DNA of 64,000 bases, taken from contig JAQPZY010000384.1 in NCBI GenBank assembly GCA_029931535.1, positions 62,001-126,000 on the forward strand, given 5' to 3'. The first letter of the stretch is position 1. Each line of letters opens with the position of its first letter. The DNA comes from Margaritifera margaritifera (taxonomy: Eukaryota > Mollusca > Bivalvia > Unionida > Margaritiferidae). The position numbers and the translations under genes are program-made. Below, piece by piece: positions 27,383 to 41,559 of the stretch. The notes below the pieces were generated by a model that saw only the letters and a program-made list of their open reading frames with translations, did not search any database and was not told the DNA's origin.

Positions 27383-27599
27383 TTCGCTTCTGTTGAAAAG
27401 ATTTTTAGCCTTTATTCCAGTACATACACTGTAACATGTTTAAGTACCCACAGGTAGGAAATAATACTACATATTGAAATATTATTGCATTTTCTTTTTG
27501 TGTTTGTCCTTTGCCCTACGACCACTTCCTGGATTGCAAACATTTGAAATCATTACACTTTCATCAAATCAGGCCGTTTTAGGCATGAAATACCTAGTC

Positions 27600-27935
27600 A
27601 TTTATCCAACCAGCATTGATTCCTGAGCTTGTTTCTAAGCCCATGGTATTGTTTCCTGAGTCGTAACTAACACATATTCACAATTTCACACTACACTTAT
27701 ATGTACCCTTACTTAGCATAAAAATGGGAATTCATTTTTGAAACCAGCATTGATTCCTGGTTCTAGTCACTTATCCATCAAGCAAAGTTTTCCTGGATTT
27801 CTTTCTATGCCCTTAGGACTAGTTCCTGAGTCATACTAAAACCTAGTTAGAATATCACATTATACCTAGATGTACCCTTACTTAGTGCAGAAATGGGTAT
27901 TCATTTTTGTAACCAGATTTGGTTTCTGGTTATGT
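27600..27935 (+). repeat. Diverged tandem duplication, period about 135-170 bp
   Basis: Repeats of aaccagcattgattcctg (27608, 27742 and a decayed copy at 27911) followed by tcctgagtc, tgtacccttacttag and aaatgggaattcattttt in the same order. Confidence 0.8.
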
Positions 27936-27951
27936 TCTTAACCCCTTGAAG

Positions 27952-28290
<339 letters not shown>

Positions 28291-28301
28291 CTACAAAGTC
28301 G

Positions 28302-28320
28302 GTATATATATCTATATATA

Positions 28321-28407
<87 letters not shown>

Positions 28408-28412
28408 TTGTG
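28302..28412. repeat. (TA)n(TG)n microsatellite
   Basis: Compound run with a few TATC interruptions at the left end. Confidence 0.97.
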
Positions 28413-28730
28413 TGCGTGTAGATTTGTATTAAAAAAATATACATTCTTTAAGGTAGAAGTATGAAAAGTTTGAACAGTATGGACGCAACAACTCATGTGA
28501 TCATGTTGGCGATCTGAGTTTCAATGAAAGTTTGGCGATATAAAATAATTGTCAGCTAATTCAAAGTAAAGTTTCATTTTTAAAGATTTGCTTGAATTCA
28601 ATTGATAGATTTGGGATGCTTATGTCATTTAGGGAAAAAAAGTTTGTTTTATCCAAACAAGTAAGGAACGCCATTTCGCTGTTTTCAAAAATTACCCACA
28701 CACGCACGCGCACACACAACAGTTTGCACC

Positions 28731-30560
<1,830 letters not shown>

Positions 30561-30569
30561 TAATTGTTG

Positions 30570-30945
30570 TGGCATAGCGGATAGAAAAAGGAAGAGTTGA
30601 GAGAAATTCTGATCAATATTTTGGACATACATGACAAAACGGAATGAAACTTTAATAAACATATCTATTCCGAGTTTATATGTGAAGAGAATGATTTAAT
30701 TATCAGTTCTTTAAATTTCCTTAATCTTGCCTGTATGCTAACATTGGTAGTACATGTATGTATTAACCTTGTTATTAATATATTGTTTTCTTATTTCAGC
30801 AAAATATTTATATTGAAAAAACATAGATTGCCTAAGTCATCATCTATATTTTGTTAGGCACATAATTCACTTTCTTATTTTCTTCAGATATATACAAATT
30901 CTGCCACCTTCCAGTTTTAATTGGAAACCGACGAATAGTTGTACA
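30570..30945. repeat. Segmental duplication block D, copy 2
   Basis: Second copy of 19640-20060. Its order relative to block B is reversed compared with the first set, showing rearrangement after duplication. Confidence 0.65.
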
Positions 30946-30949
30946 GAAA

Positions 30950-32400
30950 TGTGTTAAAATTATTTGATATCTATATATCTATATTATTCTGTATCTATAT
31001 TGTTGCGGCAACACTACGAAACATCCAGACCGTAAACCTATGTAATTTGTTATTTAGGTGTATGAAATGAATCCTGAGAGCCCCGCGTTGCTTTTATATA
31101 AAATATTGTAAACACGGCAAAGTAAATGGATAGACTGTTTATCCAACATCTCGTTCTTTTCGATTGTTTTGTATTTAAACCGCAGTCCATAGTACGTCCT
31201 CATATTATCAAAACAACCTAAGTGTTCCCTTGATAAAATAAGTTGAAAGGTAATTCAATGCTTTTTGAAAGGTTATTTGTACTGCTACAGTCAGGTTTGG
31301 TGAACCCTCATATACGTTTTAATTATTTTCATGTGCAATACATTTCTGAATAAACCCTGGCCTCCTCGAAGATCGGAACAATGATTTATCATTATCTGTG
31401 ACGTACAATCTTCTCACAGAAAGCTGATATCTTGTAAACATTTTGCAAGTGAAATGTCACACAAACTTACAATACATATCGAAATTTAATTCACTTGAAA
31501 TGTAATGTGTATCCTGAGTTAATTTTGAACTTGGAAAACTGGATAGATACCTTTTTTCAAAGTTATACAGATCAGTCAATATATGTATATATCGGAGGAA
31601 AGGGTAAGTTTCGAATCGCTTCAATTAAAAGGCATCATTTTGGTTATTGTATGTGATCCGTCTAGAAATTTTAGTAAACGTTGCAGCCTTAGTATTTTTA
31701 ATATCTCTAAGTTGTATCTGAAATAAAAAAAATGAAGTTGTTTTTCTCAGTTTTTATACTCACTAAAAGTTTTTACTTTCGTATATCTCTTAAGTTTGAT
31801 TTCAATCGTAAATCTACCCCGAGATAGCGTATGAATTAAAATAGCATAAAATACGTCCTTTATTAATTCCTTAACCTATCATGATTAAATAGTCATATTG
31901 TTTCACAATTTTGTGTAAGAAATTAAGAAACTTATGTTGTTTTTTTATCCTAGGATGATCTGCTGAAGATTAATAAAGTACAATTATCTTTAATTTTAAT
32001 ATATAGTGCATTTACAGCCCATATTAGTTCTTTCACATTAGGTTATGATTCGCCTTCACTACTACTTGACAAAATATAGGTCGATGCATGCGCTCAATGA
32101 TAAATATTGTCCAAAAGGGTATATTTCTGTCTAATAATGCGTTTTTCAGCCTCCCACTACCATTCTGTCACGTGAACTCGTGACGTCAGCACGTACCTAT
32201 AGGGTACCAAACTGAAGACTTATCGGATTGTAGTATTTTATGACATAGATGAGCCTATACATGAAAATGTAATTATTTTATGCTTGGTCGTGAATTACTG
32301 GATATTCCCAGTGAAATAATTATGATATTTAACTGGAGTGAATACATATCATATTGTTTCACTGACCGTCAATATACATTGATAACTTTATGACTAAGAA
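30950..32400. other. No gene seen
   Basis: AT-rich. A lone TGACGTCA at 32181-32188 in a less AT-rich patch. Nothing else supported. Confidence 0.5.
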
Positions 32401-32402
32401 AT

Positions 32403-33090
32403 ATCGCGCTTGCGTGGTGTAAAGGTAACATCGGCCGTCACACGCTTGCGTGGTGTAAAGGTAAGTATGGCCCTCTCATATACGGATGAACTGGGTTCAA
32501 ATCCAGTAATGGGCAAAACATTTTTTTTTTCTAAATTATTGTTATGAGCTGTTTTGCCTTGAATTGGAAAGGAACATTACGCTACTACTGATATTTTCTG
32601 AGCGAATATACACAAAACAGAGCAGAACATAAACGGTAAACCACTGGCATTATCGCGCGGGATACAGTAAACAATCTGTTACTTCAGTCTGTTATACAAA
32701 TTGGTGGACAAAATGTTTTAGCATAAAATACGATAAATATTTTCACTGCCTCGTCGATAACATTAACACCAGGAAATTTGAGCTATTTTCAAAAGCTAAC
32801 GTGGTGTAGTGGTTACTATAGCCGCCTCGCATACAAACGAACCAAGTTCAAATACAATAATGTGCATAAACTCTTTTCTTCATTTTTTTAATGTACTGTT
32901 TTGCCTTGAATTAGGGAGGAGAACTATGTTACTACTGATATTTTCTGTGCGACTATGCACAGAACACAGCATAACATAAACGGTAAACCGCTGACATTAT
33001 TGCGAGGGACACATTAAGAAATCTGCTATCAATCTGTTATACATATTGCTAGCCAATATATTTGAGCATAAAATAGAAAGAAAATGTGCT
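32403..33090 (+). repeat. Two tandem SINE-like units with tRNA-like heads
   Basis: Unit 1 (about 32403-32795) and unit 2 (about 32797-33090) are diverged copies. Each starts with a tRNA-like head: A box TGGTGTAAAGG or TGGTGTAGTGG, and B box GGTTCAAATCC or degenerate AGTTCAAATAC. A shared body follows (gttttgccttgaattgg, tactactgatattttctg, acataaacggtaaacc). In unit 1 the first 22 bases of the head are themselves duplicated. The acceptor stem does not pair, so these are not functional tRNA genes. Confidence 0.65.
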
Positions 33091-33197
33091 TACTCTGAGT
33101 GAATTGCGGATATATTTCATCTCGTGGGTGGAAATGAGTTTTTCACCCACTCAATGAAATATATACGTTATACACTCGTTTCAAGCAAATATCCTCT

Positions 33198-33215
33198 CTC
33201 TCCCCCACTCTCTCT

Positions 33216-33290
<75 letters not shown>
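33198..33290. repeat. (CT)n(TA)n(GA)n microsatellite
   Basis: Nearly palindromic: CT on the left, TA in the middle, GA on the right. Confidence 0.96.
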
Positions 33291-33292
<2 letters not shown>

Positions 33293-33504
33293 TTAGCGCA
33301 TATGAGGGTATATTTAGCATTACCCAAAAGTAAAACAATGTTTCCTACTCATTTTAGTATTAGCTAAAATGTATTTGCTGTTTCATAATCATTAATGAGA
33401 TAGCAATAAAGTTGAAACTTATTAAAAACCAGGTGTTTTGGAAAGGATTCGTAGATTTTTACATTTTTCAGCATTTACATATATGTTCATGTTGCTACCG
33501 TTTG

Positions 33505-34790
33505 GCGACATAATGTTTTCTATATATCTATCTCTGTTGACAGTATGTATGTGTACAAGACTATGGTAAATTTAGAAATGCCTTTTTATCATCCTCGTTG
33601 TTACCTATTTAAAAGTTCTTAGAATTAATGCGCAATATCATAACCCCACATGTTGAAGTTAGTGAGCTAGAGTTCAGCCAACTTCGAGGCTGACCTCCCC
33701 CCCCCCCCGTTCTTATGCATGCAAGTGCGACGCATGCAAGGAGTCAGCTTCCTGATAAGCAGACCGGCATATTTTTTTTAACAAAACAATGATGATAGGT
33801 TTGTTATTGGATCAGGATCCATCAGCCGCTGGCCTTAACGAGAATCAGGCCTCGGGAGAACCTGTTCTCTCACAGAACCAATCTGGACACATCGAAATTT
33901 AGCTGTTCTGATTAACAGAATCATATCCCTCATGATCTTAACGCAGAGATGCAGCTCAGCTTTCACCCGATGATACACACCAGGTCCAAAATTAGCTCAA
34001 ACATTGTTAATGTCCTTTGGCAGATTTATCTTCAATTTGATTAATAGAAGTAACTGAAATGTGGACAATATTTCAATAAAGGAATGTGACATTTTGTTTT
34101 AAATTTTAACTAAAAATTGTTGTAAACCAGTCCACTCAATCTGTACCCTTCTTTCATTAGAAAGGTTCGTGTATTTAGAAATGCGTGAATTATTATTATA
34201 AATTATTAATATATGAGATACCGGTATTTAAATCAGTGTTTTAATCGTGCCTCGAGATACCACATATATGAGTTGTCGTTCGCAGACCTAAGATATTGAC
34301 ATGTGATCTGTATGTGATTTCACATGTGTGAACTTGTGCGTGTATGTGTTTGTGTGTGGAGAGGTGAGCGTAGATATAAAGAAAGAGAGAGAGAGAGGAA
34401 TATAAATAAGAGCATCAGTCATGTTGTGTGCGCATGAATGTGTGTGCGAAGAGTGAAAGAAGCATATAGAACACCATATTGAGAGTGAAATAAAGATACA
34501 AGTTACTGGATACTGTAGCAAGCTAACGGACGTCAGAGGTCTTAAGGCGCCGAAATAGCTTTTGGGCCATCATCGTCGCCCGGGCGCCATTTACCCTTAG
34601 TACTCCACTGAGTGAATATTTCATCTTTGTGCACAAGTGTGTGTGTGTGTGTATGTGTGTGTGTTTACACATCAACATTATGAGGTCTTAACGTGTCACT
34701 TGTGTACACACCAACGTTGAGATGACTGTAGTAAATAGATGTGCATTCTCTCATTTACTAAGTAATTATCGTAAACAGTTGAAAAGCAGA
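33505..34790. repeat. Segmental duplication block B, copy 2
   Basis: Covers the left and middle part of block B. It contains a GC-rich insertion of about 106 bases at 34513-34618 that is absent from the other copies. Confidence 0.78.
34513..34618. other. GC-rich insertion in block B copy 2
   Basis: About 106 bases (from ctgtagcaagctaacggacg to ctccactgagtgaata) absent from block B copies 1 and 3 at the same place (17185 and 35705). GC content is well above the surroundings. No open frame or tRNA-like boxes recognised. Confidence 0.6.
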
Positions 34791-34927
34791 AATCATGATA
34801 TGTTTTCGATGCCTCTTAAAATAAAATCAAGCCTGCTTTGTCGAAGGATATATCTCAATAGCACTGAGTTTTCACCCTCTCTAGCTTGCTGACGTAACAA
34901 CATCAAAAGGTCTTGAATGACATAAGT

Positions 34928-35179
34928 TTGGTATTTAGGTTTGGTTTTTATGGTTTAATGCCATTTTGCAGCAAATGATAGGCTATATATGGCGGGGAGT
35001 ATATCTGGTGGAGGAAGAACCCGGGAAAATCCCGGGAAGAACCACCGACCCACGGGAAGCTACTGGCAAGCTTTCGCACATAGCCACATTGGCCGAGCCC
35101 GATACTCGAACCAACGCGGGCAGAGGTGAGATAGCAGTGATCAGTAAAGGCCTAAGACCACTCGACCACCCGGGTCCCC
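34928..35179 (-). mobile_element. tRNA-derived SINE, 252 bp, with 13-bp target-site duplication
   Basis: Bounded by identical 13-mers gaatgacataagt at 34915-34927 and 35180-35192. On the minus strand the 5' end is a tRNA-like head with an A box (TGGTCGAGTGG) and a B box (GGTTCGAGTATC), then a GC-rich body and a tail ending ...aaaccaaacctaaataccaa. The related block at 38749-38761 keeps a single uninterrupted gaatgacataagt, so the insertion site is proven within this window. Confidence 0.88.
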
Positions 35180-35350
35180 GAATGACATAAGTACCCATCG
35201 ACAATGAGAGATCATATGACTTGTTTACACATCAACTTTGAGAGGTTTTATGCAGCAGAGTATCTTGTCATTTTTCCTCCTAAAACTAGCGTGCATCTGG
35301 CATAAACTTCCCACATCGGCGGTCGCGCTCTGCTGTCCTTCTCCCGCCTC

Positions 35351-35358
35351 TGACGTCA
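35351..35358. promoter_or_regulatory. CRE palindrome in a GC-rich duplicated block
   Basis: TGACGTCA in cccgcctctgacgtcacaca. The same motif and surroundings are kept in the paralogous block at 38926-38933. No transcript start is known. Confidence 0.3.
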
Positions 35359-35419
35359 CACACACACTCGGTTTCCGAAGAGTTACGGAAATTATGCATA
35401 CGAAGCGGGGACGCTTATT

Positions 35420-35733
35420 TATTAGATGTTTAAATCAGCGTATTAATCGTTTCGCGATATACATCATAGATGAGTTGTCGTTCGCAGACCTAAGATATTG
35501 ACATGTAATCTGTATGTGATTTCACATGTGCGACTTGTGCGTATGTATGTTTGTGTGTGAAGAGAGAGGTGGGTGTAGATATAAAGAAATAGAGAGAGAG
35601 AGAGAGAGGGTTATAAATAAGAGCATCAGTCATGTTGTGTATGTGTGCGTGTGAAGAGTGAAAGAGGCAGATAGAACCACCATATTGAGAGTAAAATAAA
35701 TATAAAAGTAAGTAGATATTTCATCTTTGTGTA

Positions 35734-35764
<31 letters not shown>

Positions 35765-36440
35765 TTAAACATCAACATTGTGAGGTCTTAACGCGTGACT
35801 TGTGTACACACCAACGTTGAGATGACTGTAGTAAATAGGTGTGCATTCTCTCATTTATAAAGTAATTATCGTAAAATCTTAGAAAACTAGGAAATGCATG
35901 GTGCCAGATGCCGTCCTAATATTGGTATGTAAACATGAAGTTTTCCTCCTAATGTAGGTATTGTATACACAAGTTTACCATTAAGACCTCTCAAAGCTGA
36001 TGTGTAAACCAAGCACATGATAAGACCTCATCGTGTTAGCATATCTGGATGGGGACATTACCAGGTAATATCCTATCTAGTGGTAGAAATGTATGTAGAT
36101 CATATTTTGTCAAACGAGATGGAATATCAAGTTCAAGCTGAAGAGAGCATAGATCGATTCATGAGCCAGTACCACATGTTTATATATTGCCTAAAATGTA
36201 TCCACGGTCACGCTGACGAGAACAGTTCAAATTAAGAGAAAATGCCAGTTAAGAAATATATCAGCATATTCGATTTTTGCAGCCTTCTAACTGAAGTTCA
36301 AAAGCAATCGGACAAACCAAACATAAATACTTTCTATAAAGCGCAGTGATATTACTGAATTATTATTTTACTTTCTCAGTCATTCTTACACCACAATCAG
36401 TCATCTTAATAATTTTCTAAAGGGCTTCTTCCGTGGTTTT
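35420..36440. repeat. Segmental duplication block B, copy 3
   Basis: Covers the middle and right part of block B, starting at the cagcgtattaatcgtttcgcg region. It repeats the (GT)n stretch and the taaccattaagacc and ctaggaaatgcatggtg landmarks. Confidence 0.78.
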
Positions 36441-37119
36441 TAAAAGTTAATGTTTTTGTTGATATTCAGCATTACAAATGTAGTCAAAAGCGTCTCATAT
36501 GCTTACAGTCGCCCATATCCGTGTAGGTGCCATAAAACGACAGAAGTGTACGAGATCTTTCGACTGTTCTGAACATTAACAAGCTCTCCGTTCATATGAC
36601 TCTGTGTCGTCAGAGCGAGGACACCTGCAGCACATTTAAACACGACGTATAGTCATTTAACTAACCATAATTATATTCATTTATTTATTTATGTCTCCAG
36701 TTTGGAGACTTTTTATTCATTGCTTTTTTCTAAGTTTTTATTTAAAATATTTTTGTACAGTAATGGAGAGGAAATACATTAACGGACCCGTAATTACAGT
36801 AATGGAAACTAGCATTATACACAACAATATAGACATTATAGATGTTGATAAAAAAATGTAAGAACAGATATTTTTTGTTTAGTTTGTTTTTGTAGTTGTT
36901 GTGGTTGTTCCTCTATTGACATTAATATATATGACACGCTAGTGTACAGTAATGGAACACCAATATACAGAAAGGTATATACTAGTCTGTGGTAGCAAAT
37001 GAAAACAACGTATAGCCGTAAAGTCACGGACCATAATATATTTTATATTTATTCATTTATGTCTGTCTCACCCAAGCCCAGGTTATCTCTCTCTCTCTCT
37101 CTCTCTCTCTGTCATGCAT

Positions 37120-37950
37120 ACGCCTATGTTTACCTTCAGTATGATTAATCTGAGACCGGTGTAAATATAAAGATTTTCATATTACTGGTGATTTGGAGAA
37201 TCATCCTTCATAATATGCTGGTATTTGTTCCTATTCTTACGATTGTATGCTCAAGTCGGCATGCAGAATATATAATACTGTAAAATTTATGCACGTATTG
37301 CATGACTGCCACAAATAATTTTGTTAGATAATTTTTCAGCCGTGATATAATCAAAGAAGAAAATGTATTAAAGAAAATCGTTGACTGAAATTGAGCTTAT
37401 AAATATGCATTAGACGGTTATGCAAACTTTCAACCATGATACAATCAAAGAAGGAAATGTATTAAAGAAAATCGTCGACTGTGCAATTGAGCTCATAAAT
37501 ATGCATTAGACGCTTATACAGTTGTACAATTTGAAACCTTTTTCATCTAAGGCCCAAATGGCATACGCGAAGATGACTCGCTCAAGCTATCTACCGAATC
37601 TAATTTCGGCCGTCTCAGTGATAGATTAGTTAACTTTAATTCGCTGGCAATTAGTTGATTTCAGATCGACCAAGCAATCACGATTTTGTGTGTAATTCAT
37701 ATTGTATCGATTTTCCTCAAAATAGATCAGATCTAATCATTGAAAATTCATAGCGAAATGTAAATCCGTTAACAAGGTATAGTCAAACCTGTCTGCAAAG
37801 ATTACTCTGAGGACAATCTGGAAGTGGTCTTAATGAGCACGTCGTCTTTATATACATGTTTAGATTTATTTATAAATGGGACCTATGGACCTTTACCGTT
37901 ATACACAGATAGTCCTTATATAATATTTACTATAACGATTCTCTGTTTTA
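37120..37950. repeat. Segmental duplication block C, copy 2
   Basis: Second copy of 22070-23080. It contains an additional internal 95-bp tandem duplication at 37340-37525. Confidence 0.72.
37340..37525 (+). repeat. 95-bp tandem duplication
   Basis: Two adjacent copies of a unit with atcaaagaagaaaatgtatt, aagaaaatcgttgactg and aaatatgcattagacg, offset by 95 bases and about 90% alike. Confidence 0.85.
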
Positions 37951-37954
37951 TTTT

Positions 37955-38585
37955 TCTATTTTGTTAACGTTACTTCTTATATAAATTATGTTATCATGAA
38001 AAGCTAAATATTACATTTCTTTCCGATGAAAAGCATGCTCGGCTATGTTCAGATTCAGTTTGACATAAGACCTTTATTTCGGTGTAGCTAGTAATTGCAT
38101 AATTTGATCAAAACTTGATAATGCACGGAAAAAGGTAACATTTGAATAAAAGCTATGTGGCGAATGTTAAAATGAACCCTAGCTATTATGTTTACATAAA
38201 TAGAAAATATTACGTAACTTAGCCGAACATGTTCGTCACATTAAACGCCATACTTGCTAAAAATTTCTCTTCTCTAATTACACCACGTTTTATAGCTTAC
38301 ACCTAAATTATTTCAGTCGACCGTGCATAGGTCAATATGGGTTCTGAAACATTTATGAAAATTTCTGAACACATATTAGACACTATCTGCAATATTAAAA
38401 TAGGAACTTATGATGTCCAGAAACGTAACTTCACGCTTATTTTTAAACGGTATTTAATACCCCAAAAATTGTAGGTATCTTCGATATGCTGATTTTGTAG
38501 ACATGATTGTAATTTCTGGACAAGTATTATGGAAAGAATATTTCTTGGTTTAGAACTTAAGTTCCCTTTGACCACTAACCTAAGA
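37955..38585. other. No gene seen
   Basis: AT-rich spacer between blocks C and E. Confidence 0.55.
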
Positions 38586-38589
38586 GTTA

Positions 38590-38995
38590 ACAGCTGAAAA
38601 GCAGAGATCATGATATGTTTTCAATGCGTCTTAAAATGAAATCAAGCCTGCTTTGCCGAAGGATATATCTCAATAGCACTGATTTTTCACCCTCTCTACG
38701 CAACTGTATAAAATATTGCTTGCTGATGTAACAACATCAAAAGGTCTTGAATGACATAAGTACCCATTGACGATGAGAGGTCATATCATGTGACTTGTTT
38801 ACACATCAACTTTGAGGGGTTATATGCAGCAGAGTATGTTGGCATTTTTCCTCCTAAAACTCGCTTGCATCCAGCATAAACTTCCCACATCGGCGGTCGC
38901 GCTGCTGCTGTCCGTCCCCCGCCTCTGACGTCACACACGCTCGGTTTTTGAAGATTTACGGTAACTATGCATACGAAGCGGGCACGTTTATTGTG
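38590..38995. repeat. Segmental duplication block E, copy with empty SINE site
   Basis: Same block as 34790-35420 without the SINE. It differs by a small insertion (acgcaactgtataaaatatt) at about 38697-38716. The next block B piece starts at 39120. Confidence 0.85.
38926..38933. promoter_or_regulatory. CRE palindrome, second copy of the block
   Basis: TGACGTCA in cccgcctctgacgtcacaca, paralogue of 35351-35358. Confidence 0.3.
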
Positions 38996-39119
38996 ACCTA
39001 TTTTATAGAAAACGACTGGGTGCTTGACGATCGGACTTTCTGCAAAGTAAAACATGTATTTGGACATTTTAATTACTATAGTAAATAGGAAAACGCAAAA
39101 ACCTCGGAAGAAATCTTTT

Positions 39120-39300
39120 AAGTAAAACTCCAATCTGTAAAAACTACTGGGGAATTTGTATATAAAATTTGTTGTTGTTATAGGAAATGTACACTATAGG
39201 AGTGCTATTACGTATTGCTTCAAGTATATCAAAACTCAGACACCTTTACGAAAACAATAGTTCCATACCCAATTTATAAAGAAAGATCTACCTCGTGATT
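39120..39300. repeat. Segmental duplication block B, right-end piece
   Basis: Matches 17890-18075 (aagtaaaactccaatct, aaatgtacact, agtgctattacgta, ataaagaaagatctacc). It lies just after block E. Confidence 0.75.
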
Positions 39301-39849
39301 GATTTCCTGCTCAAATTGCTTCTTTTGTCTATCACAGAGTTTTGGCCACATTGATATGTGCAAATTCTTATTGGCTTTATTGTGTACTTGAAAATACTTT
39401 AACTTATAGTCCCTCGTGAGTTACTTGATTTATTTTTTGGGGGGTGGGAATGGGGTGGGGGTAGGGGTTTACGGGGTGAGGATGGAGTGGGAAGCTGGTT
39501 AAGCATGGTTGATATAATTAAGAAGAAACAAACATAATCAATTGCAGTCAACCATACAGATCTAAGGCGCTATTTTATCTGTCAGTTTATATACAAAACT
39601 GCGTTAATTTACCCTAGGGTCTCGTTATAACAACCGAGTAAGAATAGTTAAGACAATTGTGTAATATTTTAAAGAGCTATAGAGAAATTAAAGAGGACTG
39701 TTCACCCAAAAAACTTGATCAATGACATGATTTACAAATGTTTAATTACCATACATTTAAATTCTAACAGTTATCATGAATTAAATCAAGAACTTTGATG
39801 AAAATATTGATTTAAAAGAAATTATACAAGACACATTAAATATGTTAAC

Positions 39850-41461
39850 CAGTTCCCCGTAACGTTGAATGTCCTCTTCGCTCCAAGTGTCGTCGATGGG
39901 GTATAAAATCCATTTGGTAAACCCGGGTAGAGTGTTGGGGCCAGGAAAGATTTGTTCACGTCCTACTTGAATCCTACTACAATGAGGACAGTGAAAATGG
40001 ATAGGTTCTTGTACTTCTCACAATCTTGATGAGCAACGCAGAAATTAGGGTTTGGAATCCCCGTCTCTTGCGTTCATTCAAATTACAAAAAGATGAAATC
40101 CACTTTGGTTCTTCTTTCGATCACCCTGTAATTCTTTCTCCAGTGAATTGTCGTATTTATGACATTGATGTCGATAGCCTACGATTTGGTCACAAATGTG
40201 GCATCTTTTCATTCCAGCACAAACGTATGCTTTAGAGTTATTTGTTCGAATCAGCTGTCCACACTTGGAGCACAATTTCAGTAAATCACAAGCACTTTTC
40301 TGCTGATGAGCTTGTGTCCTGCGGTGTTGTTCGTAACAAGAGGGACTGACAACGGTTCGTCGACACGTCAAGCAATGCACGTGTTTTTCAGGAAGGCATG
40401 GTGTGGAAGCTAAACAGCTCCGGGATCTCTCTCCGCAATGAATGTGATTCTCCAGACTGTTAAATCCTTAGTCGCATTTCTCGCAGTTGTAAGAGTATCC
40501 AAGAAATCCTGTAATACTCATGATGTTCTTGATGATAATACACGTGAATGTATTTTCCCTCAGGGAAATCGGGTCCATTAAACAGCAGAGCTCCGCGAAC
40601 TTCTTGAAGGTGTACTTTCAAGGTGTACCGAGGAGCCAAGACGTATTGAAGTTGTTGCTATTTGAGAAATGCCACACACGGTCTCTTTCCATATCCCTGC
40701 TTGATTTAACAGGAGTTCTGCGTCTCTTCGTTGTTGGGGTCTCTACGACTTTTGAATGCTATTCCATGCTCTTTTCCATTCTGAGGTCTCGTTCTTGTCG
40801 GCATATGTTCGCTCCACCACGATGGCACGGGCTAAGTACATATGCTCCTGAGAATTGTCGATTTGGACGACACAGTGATTGGTACTGCGAAGGTCGTCCA
40901 CCAGTAACACTTTCCTGTTTCTTTGGCTACCTCGAGGAGGTGACACGTGGGTCATGTGAAGTGTCGCTTTTCCATCGGTGATGGTAAACTCTTCGTTTGA
41001 TTGTTGAACGTGTTCGATTTTGTCCATGACTTTAGAAGATGTTTATTGTGCTAGGGTGCTGAACTCGATCCAGACAGGAGACTTCAAACTGTCGTTATGG
41101 ATGGAAAGTCTCAATCGATCGTCCTTTTTGACTCCGCATTGTCGTTTCAAGGTCTCAAACAAAGAATCAAACAAATCGGTAATGAATCCAGCATGGTTTC
41201 TAGGGAGGCACTTCGTGCTTGAAGTCTTTAAAGTTGACGGTGTAAGTGTAAGCCGTGGTTCTAAATTTTCTGGAGGTCATTTTTTGTGTCTCTCGAACGT
41301 GATAGTAATTTTTGGGAGTCACGGAAGGACTTTCTTGGTTGGTGGTCCAAGTTCTTTTTTTGTTTGGTGGAATTTGTGGCTTCAGGCTTACTCATGTCCT
41401 CTTCGAAATCGCTGGCATGGACTTGAGTTAGCACTTCAGCTGGTGGTGTTTGAGGCGGCAC
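39850..41461 (-). pseudogene. Degenerate N-terminal part of a protein-primed family B DNA polymerase (Maverick/Polinton type)
   Basis: Minus-strand remnant spread over all three frames. From 5' to 3' it shows a KIEHVQQSNEEF segment (about 41000) and a YLARAIVVERTYAD segment (about 40810). These are followed by GKYIHVYYH (about 40560), a zinc-binding region with repeated CxxC pairs (HCLTCRR, LCSKCGQ, RCHICDQ; 40140-40380), and finally VGREQIFPGPNT (about 39950). This order is what precedes the exonuclease and polymerase domains in polymerases of Maverick-like elements and related eukaryotic DNA viruses. The catalytic domains themselves are absent. There is an in-frame TAA at about 41050 and several frameshifts. 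No integrase, capsid or ATPase gene is seen nearby, so this is an isolated fragment. Mobile-element origin is firm; element versus old viral insertion cannot be decided. Confidence 0.72.
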
Positions 41462-41559
41462 GGAAAGTCTCCGTCGTGGCCTCTTCGTTTCTTCTTCTGT
41501 TTTCTCATTGACATTAAGTGATCTCTGACCCTAACAACACTTTTTGACCCTCAAGCTCC

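Larger units (their letters stand above)
34790..35420. repeat. Segmental duplication block E, copy with SINE
   Basis: Aligns with 38590-38995: aaatcaagcctgctttg, aaggatatatctcaatagcactga, cttcccacatcggcggtcgcgct and cctctgacgtcacacac in both. Interrupted by the SINE at 34928-35179. It sits between block B copies 2 and 3. Confidence 0.85.

Noticed and set aside
32442..32513. Possible functional tRNA gene
   Set aside because: The T arm pairs well, but the acceptor stem does not and the sequence is part of a repeated SINE-like unit.
34966..35204. Open frames on both strands at 35.0-35.2 kb
   Set aside because: They lie within the tRNA-derived SINE, which is not protein-coding.
38786..39133. 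115-codon minus-strand frame over block E
   Set aside because: No domain recognised; the paralogous block does not keep the frame, and its length is explained by the local GC-rich patch.
40520..41511. Long plus-strand open frames of 153 and 163 codons
   Set aside because: Antisense shadows of the minus-strand polymerase remnant, which carries recognisable motifs.
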